Source: Enterovirga aerilata (GTDB lineage Bacteria > Pseudomonadota > Alphaproteobacteria > Rhizobiales > Beijerinckiaceae). Taken from it: 64,000 nt of DNA. Position numbers and translations under genes: made by a program. Shown piece by piece: positions 36,662-45,265 of this stretch. The notes below the pieces were generated by a model that saw only the letters and a program-made list of their open reading frames with translations, was not told the DNA's origin and searched no databases. The DNA lies in the NCBI RefSeq assembly GCF_013044135.1, contig NZ_JABEPP010000005.1, positions 237,001 through 301,000 of the forward strand, read 5' to 3'. How positions within the stretch are numbered: the stretch's first letter is position 1; every line of letters starts with the position of its first letter.

Positions 36662-37371
36662 CAGGCCCGCCTCACGCCACGCATGGACCGGGTCTCCAGC
36701 CAGCCGAAGCCGTAGGTCGAGACGGTGGTGATGGCGAGGTAGAGCGCGGCCGCCGTCAGGTAGAAGGGGAAGGGCTCGCGCGTCGAGCCCGACCCGATCT
36801 GGGACTGGCGCAGGAGCTCGACGAGCCCGGTCACCGAGATGAGGGCGGATTCCTTCAGCACGAGCTGCCACACGTTGCCGAGGCCCGGAATGGCGTAGCG
36901 CAGCACCTGCGGGGCGACGATCCGCCGGAACATGAGGGCGGGAGGCATGCCCACGGCCCGCGCCGCTTCGAGCTCGCCCCTGGCGAGCGCCAGAAAGGCG
37001 CCGCGATAGACTTCCGCCTGGTAGGCCCCGGAAATGGCCCCGAGCGCGAGCGCCCCGGTCAGGAGCGCCGGGACGCCGACGAAGCCCTGGCCGCCGAGCA
37101 TGCGGGCGACCGCCGAGAGCGCGGCCGAGCCGCCGAAATAGAAGAGGTAGATGACGAGGAGATCCGGCACGCCCCGCAGCAGGGTCGTGTAGCCGTCCGC
37201 GAGCCAGCGCAGGGGCCGGACGCGCGACAGCTTCGCCCAGGCGGCGAGCGAGCCGAAGACGGCGCCGGCCAGGAAGCCGAGCACGGCGACCACGACCGTC
37301 ATGCCGGCAGCCCGCAGCATCGCCGGGCCCCAGCCGGTCGGCCCGAAGCCCATCAGCTCGAGATAGGTCAT
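36661..37371 (-). CDS. Amino acid ABC transporter permease (HisQ type)
   Basis: A 236-residue membrane protein. TTLLRGVPDLLVIYLFYFGG and EAARAVGMPPALMFRRIVAP (EAA loop) identify the polar amino acid permease family. It is the first permease after the binding protein, separated from it by 135 bases carrying palindromes. It overlaps the second permease gene, so the membrane pair is translationally coupled. Confidence 0.93.
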   Translation of the reverse strand: MTYLELMGFGPTGWGPAMLRAAGMTVVVAVLGFLAGAVFGSLAAWAKLSRVRPLRWLADGYTTLLRGVPDLLVIYLFYFGGSAALSAVARMLGGQGFVGVPALLTGALALGAISGAYQAEVYRGAFLALARGELEAARAVGMPPALMFRRIVAPQVLRYAIPGLGNVWQLVLKESALISVTGLVELLRQSQIGSGSTREPFPFYLTAAALYLAITTVSTYGFGWLETRSMRGVRRA

Positions 37372-37450
37372 GCGGGTCTCTTGACGCTCCTCCTGGAGGG
37401 GGATGTCGCGCGGCAGGGCATTCGCCGGACGGAGCGTGCCCGACCCGTCC

Positions 37451-37489
37451 GGCGCTTCGCGCCGGCCACCCTCCCCTCGAGGGGAGGGT
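37451..37489. repeat. Two tandem hairpins between binding-protein and permease genes
   Basis: GGCGCTTCGCGCC at 37451-37463 forms a small hairpin. A perfect 22-base palindrome at 37468-37489 (core CCCTCCCCTC/GAGGGGAGGG) follows. There is no T-run, so it is not a standard terminator. It lies 18 bases after the binding-protein stop, where it could protect the upstream mRNA. Confidence 0.7.
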
Positions 37490-37506
37490 TCATCGCGGTC
37501 CGCACG

Positions 37507-38349
37507 TCAGCTCTTGATGGTGATGTCGGACTTGAACCACTTCATCGAGAGCGCCTTCAGGGAGCCGTCGGCGTTCATGGAGGCGATCGCCTCGTCGAAC
37601 AGCTTCTTCAAGGCCGGCTCGCCCTTGCGCAGCCCGACCGCGACCCCGCGCCCGAACACGTCGCCGGAGAAGCGGGCGCCCGCGAGCGTGTAGTCCTTGA
37701 AGTCCGGCTTGTCGAAGGTGCCGCGGATCGCCGAGGCGGAGGCGAAGATCGCGTCGATCCGGCCCGAGAGCAGGTCGAGATCGTGCTGCTCGGTCGTCTT
37801 GTACTCGCGGATCTCGACCGTGCCCTTCAGGTACTTGTCGAGGAAGGTCGAGTGGATGGTGGAGACCTGGACGCCGACCGTCTTGCCCTTGAGCATCGGC
37901 TTCATGGCCTCCAGCGCCTTCACGGCGCCCGCATTGTCCTTGTCGAAGTTGAAGACCTGGCCGTCGCCCGGGAGCTTGGCGAGCGGGCCGTCCTTGGCGA
38001 CCCCGAAGCTGCCGGCCTCCTGGACATACGGAATCGAGAAGTCGATCACGGCCTCGCGCTTCTCGGTGATGTTCATGCCGGCCATGATGGCGTCGTACTT
38101 GCCGGCCTGAAGCGCCGGGATGATGCCGTCCCAGTCCTGCTGCACGATCTCGCAGGTGACCTTGGCCCGTTTGCAGAGCTCGGCCGCGAGCTCGATCTCG
38201 AACCCGTCGAGCTTTCCGCCGGGCGCCGTGAAGTTGTAGGGCGCATAGGCGCCCTCCGTCGCGATCCTGACCGTCCTGCCCTGCGCGAGGGCCCCTGTTG
38301 CGGCGGCGACTGCGATCAGCGCCGCTCCGAGCGTCGTGACGATGCGCAT
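37507..38349 (-). CDS. Amino acid ABC transporter substrate-binding protein
   Basis: A 280-residue periplasmic protein of the SBP_bac_3 family. The signal peptide is MRIVTTLGAALIAVAAATGALAQ. The ligand site is typical: IATEGAYAPYNFTAPGGKLDGFEIEL, DWDGIIPALQAGKYDAIMAGM and a late KKLFDEAIASMNADGS. The sequence resembles lysine/arginine/ornithine or octopine binders. It heads the operon with two permeases and an ATPase. Confidence 0.93.
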   Translation of the reverse strand: MRIVTTLGAALIAVAAATGALAQGRTVRIATEGAYAPYNFTAPGGKLDGFEIELAAELCKRAKVTCEIVQQDWDGIIPALQAGKYDAIMAGMNITEKREAVIDFSIPYVQEAGSFGVAKDGPLAKLPGDGQVFNFDKDNAGAVKALEAMKPMLKGKTVGVQVSTIHSTFLDKYLKGTVEIREYKTTEQHDLDLLSGRIDAIFASASAIRGTFDKPDFKDYTLAGARFSGDVFGRGVAVGLRKGEPALKKLFDEAIASMNADGSLKALSMKWFKSDITIKS

Positions 38350-38533
38350 CGTTGCTGTCCTTGTCAGATCCTCGCCCAATAACGTGCAAGCACGGTGCCG
38401 GCGCAAGGGCTCCTGGCGTACGGGTGCGAAGCCCGGCTTGCGCGCGCCCGTCACCCGCCCACGCGCCGTCCGTCCCCGGGGCGGGGTCGGTCAGGACGGG
38501 CGACTTCAAAGAGCTGAATTGGTCGAGGGGCGT

Positions 38534-38583
38534 GGGACGCCGAAACGCTCGATCAATTTTTTAGAGGAGCCTTTCGGCGTCCC
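38534..38583. repeat. Inverted repeat with 12-bp perfect arms
   Basis: GGGACGCCGAAA and TTTCGGCGTCCC flank a 26-base spacer containing ATCAATTTTTTAG. The arms are perfect, which is unlikely by chance. No gene lies inside. It could be an mRNA hairpin after the amino acid operon's promoter side, or the remains of a small mobile repeat. Confidence 0.55.
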
Positions 38584-38598
38584 CGCGATGCCCGCCCC

Positions 38599-38642
38599 GT
38601 CATCCCCGGCGGGCGCGGAGCGCCCGGGAAGGGGATCCAGAC
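38599..38642. repeat. REP-like element, GTCATCCCCGGCG type, copy 1
   Basis: It starts GTCATCCCCGGCGGGCGCGG and ends GGGAAGGGGATCCAGAC, with an internal hairpin (GGGCGC...GCGCCC-like). The same head and tail recur at 38972, 39017 and, inverted, at 39085. Confidence 0.65.
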
Positions 38643-38971
38643 GACAAGCACCGCGTCCGGGTTTCCCCGGCACGGGCGGCGATTTTGGACCGGACCTGCC
38701 GCTCTTCCGCCCGCTCATCCGTTGCCGGACGAGAGAACACTAGCCATGCTGCACTGGCGCCCGGGCCGTATTACCCGGAGGGCGGCGCTGGTCCGGCTCC
38801 CCGAGTGCGGGTTCGCGAAACCCGCCCGCAGGCGCCGCGTCAGCCGGCTCGGGCTGTCGCCCATTCCGGCCCATTCAAGCTCTTCCGCTCTGTTGACGCC
38901 TCGCGAGAGCGCCCCTCGGCGAAGAGGACGAAGCCGATCTAGACTATATTCCTAATAATGTCAAGCCGCCT

Positions 38972-39060
38972 GTCATCCCCGGCGCTCGGGCAGCAGGCGG
39001 GAAGGGCGGCTCCACCGTCATCCCCGGCGCCTGCGCAGCAGGCGGGAAGGGGATCCAGAC
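38972..39060. repeat. REP-like element, two tandem copies (2 and 3)
   Basis: A copy starting GTCATCCCCGGCGCTCGGGC at 38972 is followed by another at 39017 that ends GGGGATCCAGAC at 39060. Both have the GCAGGCGGGAAGG tail. The first is truncated at its end. Confidence 0.65.
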
Positions 39061-39084
39061 AACCTCGCCGGTGCGCGGCGCCCT

Positions 39085-39133
39085 TGGATTCCCTTCCCCT
39101 CCGGCGGCTCCGCCGCCTCCGGCCGGGAATGAC
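39085..39133. repeat. REP-like element, inverted copy (4)
   Basis: It runs TGGATTCCCTTCCCCTCCGG to CCGGGAATGAC, that is, the same head and tail in the opposite direction. The copy contains GGCGGCTCCGCCGCC as a hairpin. With the copy at 39017-39060 it makes an inverted pair about 24 bases apart, like the doublets (REPINs) known for REP families. Confidence 0.65.
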
Positions 39134-39179
39134 AGTGAGCCTCGCCTGATCGGCAGCGGTCGAGACCGCCTCCCGCCGG

Positions 39180-39872
39180 CTAGCCGCCGACCGCTTTCCG
39201 AAGCGCCGCCCGCGCGAGGAGCCGCGTCGAATCGAGCACCGGCAGGGGCGAGTTGTCGTCGTTCACGACGAGCGGGATCTCGGTGCAGCCGAGGATCACC
39301 GCCTCGCACCCCTCCCCTTTCATGCGCCCGATGATCCGCCGGAAGGCGGCGGCCGCCTCCGGCCGGAACACCCCGTAGACGAGCTCGTCCATGATGATCC
39401 GGTTGATCTCCTCCCGTTCCTCCGGCTCCGGCCGGATGCAGGCGAGCCCGCGTGCCCCGAGCGCCGCCGGATAGACCTCGCTCTCGACGAGCCATTGCGT
39501 CCCGGTCAGCGCGAGCCGGCGGAAACCGCGCGCCCGCGCCTCGTCCGCGACCACCTCGGCGATATGGAGCCAGGGAAGCGGGGAGCGAGGCGCGACGAGG
39601 TGCATCGCCTGATGGATCGTGTTGTCCGGGCAGATGAGGAATTCGGCTCCGATCCGGGCGAGCTTCTCGGCCGAGGCCAGCATGAGCGCCCCGACGGCCT
39701 CCCAGTCGCCGCGATAGATCGGCTCCATGTACTCGGCCAGGGATGGCGTGTGCATCGAGATTTCGGGATGCGCGTGCGGCCCGAGACGTTCGGCGCCCTC
39801 CGCGCAGATGGTCCGGTAGCAGAGCGCCGCGCCTTCGGCGGAGCAGGCTACGATGCCGATGTGAAGAGGCAT
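39180..39872 (-). CDS. Aspartate/glutamate racemase family protein
   Basis: A 230-residue protein with the two-cysteine racemase fold. The first Cys lies in FLICPDNTIHQAM (Cys81) and the second in AVILGCTEIPLVV (Cys196). Start MPLHIGIVACSAEGAALCYR and the length fit YgeA/RacX-like broad-specificity amino acid racemases. It probably makes D-aspartate or D-glutamate, or another D-amino acid. Confidence 0.9.
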   Translation of the reverse strand: MPLHIGIVACSAEGAALCYRTICAEGAERLGPHAHPEISMHTPSLAEYMEPIYRGDWEAVGALMLASAEKLARIGAEFLICPDNTIHQAMHLVAPRSPLPWLHIAEVVADEARARGFRRLALTGTQWLVESEVYPAALGARGLACIRPEPEEREEINRIIMDELVYGVFRPEAAAAFRRIIGRMKGEGCEAVILGCTEIPLVVNDDNSPLPVLDSTRLLARAALRKAVGG

Positions 39873-39992
39873 GGATCGTTCCGTCCGGCCGATTGGCCGG
39901 TCGGCGGAATGATCGGCGAACCGCGCCGTCTTTGCCAGGGTGGTGACTCCGCATTCGATGACACCGGCACGCCTTCGGTGTAGCTCAAGCCG

Positions 39993-41756
39993 ATGAGCGC
40001 CGGGGCGAGATCGCGTGTCGTGTGGGGCGCCGTTCGGCGCCGCATCACGGTCCGCAACGTCCGGCTCGCCAGCGGGCTCGTCCTCCTGGCCTATGTGACG
40101 AGCCACTTCCTCAACCATGCGCTCGGCAACCTGTCGCTCGCCGCCATGGAGGCCGGACTCGACTGGGTGGCCTGGTTCTGGGGCCTGCCTGGGCTCGGCA
40201 CGCTGCTCTACGGCGCGCTGGCGATCCATGCGGGGCTCGCCCTGTGGTCGATCTATGCCCGCCCGCGCCACAGCTGGACGACGCTCGAGGTGCTGCAGCT
40301 CGGCATCGGCCTGTCGCTGCCCTTCCTGCTCGCCGGGCATGTCGTCACGGCGCGGCTCGGCTACGAGCTCTACGGCGACGGCAAGACCTACAGCCAGCTG
40401 CTCCATCTCTATTTCGTCGCCGCGCCGAGCACGGGGCTGCGGCAGGGAGCCAGCCTCCTGCTCGCCTGGACCCATGCCGCGATCGGGCTCTTCTTCTGGC
40501 TGCGGCTGAAGCCGGGCTTCCCGGCCATCGCGCCGGTCCTGCTCTGCGCGGCCGTTCTCGTGCCGCTGCTCGCGCTGCTCGGCATCGTCCAGGGCGGCCG
40601 GGAGGTGGTGGCGCTTGCGGCCGACGAGGGCTGGCGGGCCGCGAACGGCATCCCGTCCGGCCCGCTCCCGGACGAGGCCGCGGCACGGATCGAGGTCCTC
40701 GAGCGCTGGCAGGACGCGATCGCCTACGGGTTTCTCGCCGCCCTCGCGGGCGCCTTCGCGGCCCGCGGGCTCCGGCACGTGGCCCAGCGCCGGCGCGGGC
40801 TCGTGCGCGTCACCTACGCGGATGGCCGGGCCGTCGAGGTGCCGCGCGGGACGAGCGTCCTGGAGGCGAGCCGGATCGGCCGCATCCCGCATGCGAGCGT
40901 CTGCGGCGGTCGCGGCCGCTGCTCCACCTGCCGCGTGCGGGTCTTCGGCGCGGGCGCGACCGAGCTGCCGCCGCCGAGCCCGGCCGAAGCGGGCGTGCTG
41001 GAGCGGATCGAGGCCGGGCCGCAGGTCCGCCTCGCCTGCCAGCTCCGCCCCGGACGGGACGTCCAGGTCGCGCCCCTGATCGCGCCCTGGGCCGGGCCGC
41101 TGGAGGCGCGGCGGATCGTGAGCGCCTTCGGCGAGGAGCGCTTCGTCGTGGCCATGTTCGTCGACATGCGCGGCTCGACGCGCTTCGCCGAGACCCATCT
41201 GCCCTTCGACACCGTCTTCCTGATCAACCGCTTCCTCGACGCGGTCTCGCGCGCCGTCCTGGCGGCGGGCGGCGTGCCCAACCAGTTCCTTGGGGACGGA
41301 TTGCTGGCGCTGTTCGGCCTCGCCACGGACCCGCGGAGTGCGGCGCGCGAGGCGCTGGCCGCGGCCGCCGGGGTCGGCCGGGAGATCGCGACCCTGAACG
41401 GTCTGATGGCCGCGGATGCGGGCGGGCCGATCCGCTTCGGGATCGGCGTCCATTGCGGCACCGCCATCCTCGGCGAGATCGGCGGGCGGGCGAGCGGCCG
41501 GCCCGTCTTCACGGCGATCGGGGACCCCGTGAACGTCGCCGCCCGGCTCCAGAGCGCGACGAAGCGGCTCGGCGTCGAGGCGGCCATCTCCGAGGCCGTG
41601 TACCGGACGGCCGGCTACCGCCCCGATGCCGAGCTCCGCGAGCTGCAGCTCGACGGGCGCGAGGGTACGATCGCGGTGCGGGCCGTGGCGCGGGCCGTCG
41701 ACGCTCCAGGCGCGAGCGACCAGGCCGAGATTCGGCGTGTAGACGAGAGCGCTTGA
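39993..41756 (+). CDS. Membrane class III adenylate/guanylate cyclase with [2Fe-2S] ferredoxin domain
   Basis: A 587-residue protein in three parts. The membrane part (about 1-265) has roughly 6 helices and histidines in helices (His38 and His42 in SHFLNH, His79, His116, His161), like a heme-binding cytochrome b-type anchor. An adrenodoxin-like [2Fe-2S] domain (about 270-365) has Cys304, Cys310, Cys313 and Cys349 (C-x5-C-x2-C...C). The cyclase domain (about 380-560) has metal-binding Asp391 (FVDMRGST) and Asp435 (FLGDGLLALFG), plus FTAIGDPVNVAARLQ. It should make cAMP or cGMP under redox or heme-dependent control. The domains are clear; the signal is inferred. Confidence 0.9.
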   Translation: MSAGARSRVVWGAVRRRITVRNVRLASGLVLLAYVTSHFLNHALGNLSLAAMEAGLDWVAWFWGLPGLGTLLYGALAIHAGLALWSIYARPRHSWTTLEVLQLGIGLSLPFLLAGHVVTARLGYELYGDGKTYSQLLHLYFVAAPSTGLRQGASLLLAWTHAAIGLFFWLRLKPGFPAIAPVLLCAAVLVPLLALLGIVQGGREVVALAADEGWRAANGIPSGPLPDEAAARIEVLERWQDAIAYGFLAALAGAFAARGLRHVAQRRRGLVRVTYADGRAVEVPRGTSVLEASRIGRIPHASVCGGRGRCSTCRVRVFGAGATELPPPSPAEAGVLERIEAGPQVRLACQLRPGRDVQVAPLIAPWAGPLEARRIVSAFGEERFVVAMFVDMRGSTRFAETHLPFDTVFLINRFLDAVSRAVLAAGGVPNQFLGDGLLALFGLATDPRSAAREALAAAAGVGREIATLNGLMAADAGGPIRFGIGVHCGTAILGEIGGRASGRPVFTAIGDPVNVAARLQSATKRLGVEAAISEAVYRTAGYRPDAELRELQLDGREGTIAVRAVARAVDAPGASDQAEIRRVDESA

Positions 41757-41847
41757 TCTCTGCCGATTGTTGCCGTCAAGCAACATACATTCTGGCACGA
41801 CTATGCACATCATGCAGAACTCGGATCAGCCGAGTTGAGCTGCCGCC

Positions 41848-42783
41848 ATGAAACTGGACCGGCTTATGCGCCTGGGCTGCATCGGCGCTCTAGCCGTTCA
41901 AACGGCGGGCTGCACCATCCGTCCACTTCCGGAAAATGTTACGCGGATCGACACTTTTGCCATCGTTCATAAGGTTAGATGCGAGGCTAGATCCGCCATA
42001 ATGCACGTCATTTATGACTACATCAGGTACACCAATTTCTCTCCGCAACTTACTGAGTATCTCAGAAATAATTTAGAGAGAATAGGCGATAAAAAATTCG
42101 ATCGACTTGCGAAGGGCGGCAGCTTCAGTCATATCGATAAATATTCTAACGCGTCAATCGCGCTGGACTTCAAGCTCAGGGGGAACGAAAACAACGACCT
42201 ATCCGGCGCATCTTCCTTGGCGCGAGCATTTGCGACGGGGGCCGACGTAATCGGCATAAACCTGACTACGACCCGCATAAGAGACGATTCCCGCACCTTC
42301 CGGATCGTAGACAATTGGTGGGATCTAATCGTCAATAACAGAGAGAGATGTCTCCGAGATTTTCGGAATTTCGGTGAAAATCATGTCTACCCGATAACAG
42401 GATCTCTCAATCTATTAGAGATAATCGACACGTTTTGGCGGCTCAACGAGAGCACCAACCTGGCCGTATTCAAGGACACTGGCGAGAGCGCTTTCATCGA
42501 CACCCTGACCTTCACGACGACTGTGTCGGGATCTTTCGGCCCGAGCTTCAGCATAGCGAGTCCGAGCCAGCGCGCGTTCCTGATTAAGGACGCCTCGGGC
42601 ACATTTGGCGCCGGGCGTACGGACGAGCATCAACTCATCGTCTCCGTATACATTCCAGACAGCGCGACATCGCGGGAAAAGAGCAAGGAGATCGCCAGCA
42701 AGGCAATCGACGTTCAGCAGGCCAGAGGCGTGCTCCAAGGCCTGGAGCGGCTGACCTTCCCTCTCTCGGCGGTCCCTCGGTGA
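41848..42783 (+). CDS. Hypothetical lipoprotein, A/T-rich orphan gene
   Basis: A 311-residue protein. The N-terminus LGCIGALAVQTAGCTIRPLP looks like a lipoprotein signal with Cys22 as the lipid site. The mature part has no motif I recognise. It has conserved-looking features such as FRIVDNWWDLIVNNRERCLR and a Thr/Ser-rich beta segment (LTFTTTVSGSFGPSFSIAS). Codons are much richer in A/T (AAT, ATA, TTA, AGA) than in neighbours, a sign of transfer. An inverted repeat (AACTCGG/CCGAGTT, 41818-41836) lies just upstream. It ends 3 bases before the convergent dipeptide ATPase gene. Confidence 0.7.
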   Translation: MKLDRLMRLGCIGALAVQTAGCTIRPLPENVTRIDTFAIVHKVRCEARSAIMHVIYDYIRYTNFSPQLTEYLRNNLERIGDKKFDRLAKGGSFSHIDKYSNASIALDFKLRGNENNDLSGASSLARAFATGADVIGINLTTTRIRDDSRTFRIVDNWWDLIVNNRERCLRDFRNFGENHVYPITGSLNLLEIIDTFWRLNESTNLAVFKDTGESAFIDTLTFTTTVSGSFGPSFSIASPSQRAFLIKDASGTFGAGRTDEHQLIVSVYIPDSATSREKSKEIASKAIDVQQARGVLQGLERLTFPLSAVPR

Positions 42784-42786
42784 TGC

Positions 42787-44427
42787 TCAGCCGCTTGGCT
42801 CGATGCCGGCGGCCGCAAGGGTCGCGCCCACGTCCCGCCCGCCCGGCACGGCGGCGAGCAGCGCCTTCGTGTAGGCGTGCTGCGGGTTCTCGAAGAGCTT
42901 GGCGGTCGGCTGCAGCTCGACGATCTTGCCCTTCTGCATCACGGCGATGCGGTCGCACATCTGCGCCGCGACGCGCAGGTCGTGCGTGACGAACAGGATC
43001 GCGAGGCCGAGCCGCTTCTGCAGGTCCTGCATGAGCGCGAGGATCTGCGCCTGGACCGAGACGTCGAGCGCCGAGACCGGCTCGTCCGCGACCAGCACCT
43101 CGGGCTCCAGCGCGAGCGCGCGCGCGATGCCGACGCGCTGGCGCTGGCCGCCGGAGAATTCGTGCGGGTAGCGGTCGGCCGCATTGGCGCTGAGCCCGAC
43201 GAGGTCGAGGAGCCGCCTCGCCTTCTCCAGAGCCTCCCGCTTCGGCACGCCCTGCGCGATCGGGCCCTCCGCGATGATGCGGCCGACCGTGCGGCGCGGG
43301 TTGAGCGACGCGAAGGGATCCTGGAACACCATCTGGATGCGCTTGCGCTGCGGGCGGAACTGCGCCTGCGTCAGCTCGCGGATGGAGAGATCGCCGATGC
43401 GGATCTGGCCCTCGTCCGGCTCGATGAGCCGCATCACGCAGCGCCCGACCGTCGATTTGCCGGAGCCGGATTCGCCGACGAGGCCCAGCGTCTCGCCGCG
43501 CCCGATCTCGAACGAGACGTGGTCGGCCGCCTTCACCTCGCGCCCGCGCCGGAAGAACCCGCGGCCCCTGTAGGTCTTGCTGAGGTCCTTGACCTGGAAC
43601 GCCTTCGGGGCGCCGGACAGGTCCTTGGGCGGCGGCGGGACGAGCGACGGCACGGCCGCGAGCAGGCGCTTGGTATAGTCGTGCTGGGGCATGTGCAGCA
43701 CGGCCGCGGCCGGCCCCTCCTCGACCATGATGCCGTGCTGGAGGACGGCGACGCGGTCGGCGATCTCGGCGACGACGCCGAAATCGTGCGTGATGAACAT
43801 CACGGCCGTGCCGTGCTTCTTCCGCAGCGCGTCGATGAGCTTCAGGATCTGCGCCTGGGTCGTCACGTCGAGCGCGGTCGTCGGCTCGTCCGCGATGATG
43901 AGCTTCGGCTCCATGGCGAGCGCCATGGCGATCATGACGCGCTGGCGCTGGCCGCCGGAGAGCTCGTGCGGATAGGCCCTGGCGATGGCGGGCGGGTCCG
44001 GCAGCCCGACCTCGGCGATGAGCTCGAGCGTGCGCTCGCGGCGCCCCCTGCGGTCCAGGGCGCCATGCGCCTCGAAGGTCTCCGAGATCTGGTCCGCCAC
44101 CCGCATCACCGGGTTCAGCGAGGTCATCGGCTCCTGGAAGATCATGCCGATCTCGCGCCCGCGGATGTCCTGCATCTCGCGCTCGGAGAGAGGGAGGAGG
44201 TCGCGGCCGGCGAGCCGGATGGCGCCGCCCGCCGGCTTCACGGCCCGCGGCAGGAGCCCGATCGTCGCGAGCGCGGTCAACGACTTGCCCGAGCCGGATT
44301 CGCCGACGACGCAGAGCGTCTCGCCCGGCGCGATCGAGAGCGACAGGTTCTGGATCGCCAAGGGCCGGTCGGCCATCGCCGGAAGGGCGAGCGTGAGATT
44401 CTCGATCTCGAGGACGGGAGCTGTCAT
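42787..44427 (-). CDS. Dipeptide/oligopeptide ABC transporter ATPase, fused DppD-DppF type
   Basis: A 546-residue protein with two complete ABC domains. Each has Walker A (GESGSGKS), a signature (LSGGQRQRVMIAMAL; FSGGQRQRVGIARAL) and Walker B (LIIADEPTTALD; VLVADEPVSALD). The oligopeptide-type LFENPQHAYTKALLAAVPGG tail is present. Fusion of the D and F ATPases is common in Hyphomicrobiales (YejF/GsiA type). The start at 44427 overlaps the permease stop by 4 bases. It powers the two permeases upstream in the operon. Confidence 0.93.
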   Translation of the reverse strand: MTAPVLEIENLTLALPAMADRPLAIQNLSLSIAPGETLCVVGESGSGKSLTALATIGLLPRAVKPAGGAIRLAGRDLLPLSEREMQDIRGREIGMIFQEPMTSLNPVMRVADQISETFEAHGALDRRGRRERTLELIAEVGLPDPPAIARAYPHELSGGQRQRVMIAMALAMEPKLIIADEPTTALDVTTQAQILKLIDALRKKHGTAVMFITHDFGVVAEIADRVAVLQHGIMVEEGPAAAVLHMPQHDYTKRLLAAVPSLVPPPPKDLSGAPKAFQVKDLSKTYRGRGFFRRGREVKAADHVSFEIGRGETLGLVGESGSGKSTVGRCVMRLIEPDEGQIRIGDLSIRELTQAQFRPQRKRIQMVFQDPFASLNPRRTVGRIIAEGPIAQGVPKREALEKARRLLDLVGLSANAADRYPHEFSGGQRQRVGIARALALEPEVLVADEPVSALDVSVQAQILALMQDLQKRLGLAILFVTHDLRVAAQMCDRIAVMQKGKIVELQPTAKLFENPQHAYTKALLAAVPGGRDVGATLAAAGIEPSG

Positions 44428-45260
44428 CGGGCCTCTCGGGCAAGGCGGGGATTGAGCGCGTCGCTCAGGCCCTCGCCGACGAGGTTGAGGGCGAGCACCG
44501 CGAGGAAGATCGCGAGCCCGGGGAAGAAGGAGATCCACCACGCCTCGATGAGGCGCGTGCGGCCGGCCCCGACCATGTAGCCCCAGGTCATGAGGTTGGG
44601 GTCGCCGAGGCCGAGGAAGGAGAGCGAGGATTCGAGCAGGATCGCGGAGGCGATCATCAGGGACGCCATCACGATGATGGGCGCCACCGTGTTCGGCAGC
44701 ACCTGGCCGAAGATGATGCGGGGGGTGCGCTGCCCGACCGTGATCGCCGCCTGGACGTAGTCGCGCGAGCGCAGCGACAGCACCTCGCCGCGCACCAGCC
44801 GGGTCACGGGCGGCCAGGAGACGAGCGCGATCGCGAGCACGATCGAGGTGATGGAGGGCTGCAGGATGGCGACGATGACGATGGCGAGCGCGAAGCTCGG
44901 CACCGTCTGGAACAGCTCGGTGAAGCGCATGCAGAGGTCGTCGACGATGCCCCCGAAATAGCCGGCCACCGCGCCGAGCGGCACCCCGATCAGGAGGGCG
45001 ACGAGGGTCGAGACGAAGCCGATCAGGAGCGAGACGCGGGCGCCGTGCATCAGGCCCGCCGCGACGTCGCGGCCGAGCGCGTCGGTCCCGAGCGGGAAGC
45101 GTTCGAGCGCGAAGGGCGCCATGAAGGGCCGCGAGACCATGCGCCAGGGCGAGGTGGGATAGAGCACCGGCGCGGCGACCGCGGCCGCGACGATCAGCGC
45201 GAGCACGAGCAGTCCGATCAGCGCGCCGCGATTGCGGGCGAAGCGGCGGAGGAAGGTCAT
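44424..45260 (-). CDS. Dipeptide/oligopeptide ABC transporter permease (DppC type)
   Basis: A 278-residue permease. The N-terminal RFARNRGALIGLLVLALIV and FPLGTDALGRDVAAGLMHGA are DppC/OppC hallmarks. SFLGLGDPNLMTWGYM near the end is also typical. It overlaps the ATPase gene (ATGA). A G/C hairpin occupies the gap before it. Confidence 0.94.
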   Translation of the reverse strand: MTFLRRFARNRGALIGLLVLALIVAAAVAAPVLYPTSPWRMVSRPFMAPFALERFPLGTDALGRDVAAGLMHGARVSLLIGFVSTLVALLIGVPLGAVAGYFGGIVDDLCMRFTELFQTVPSFALAIVIVAILQPSITSIVLAIALVSWPPVTRLVRGEVLSLRSRDYVQAAITVGQRTPRIIFGQVLPNTVAPIIVMASLMIASAILLESSLSFLGLGDPNLMTWGYMVGAGRTRLIEAWWISFFPGLAIFLAVLALNLVGEGLSDALNPRLAREAR

Positions 45261-45265
45261 GTCTC

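Larger units (their letters stand above)
38350..39179. other. Long intergenic region rich in repeats
   Basis: About 830 bases between the amino acid binding-protein gene and the Asp/Glu racemase gene. It holds a 12-bp-stem inverted repeat (38534-38583) and several copies of a GTCATCCCCGGCG palindrome, annotated separately. The short frames present look like chance. The stretch around 38940-38960 is A/T-rich (ATATTCCTAATAATG). Confidence 0.55.

Noticed and set aside
38336-38955. Small plus-strand ORFs in the long intergenic region
   Set aside because: They run through repeats, lack ribosome sites and show no protein-like composition.
39180-41813. An 877-codon open frame on the minus strand opposite the cyclase
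   Set aside because: Its 5' part is Arg/Asp/Gln-rich nonsense antisense to the cyclase gene; only the last 230 codons (Asp/Glu racemase) have family features. Long antisense frames are expected in such G/C-rich DNA.
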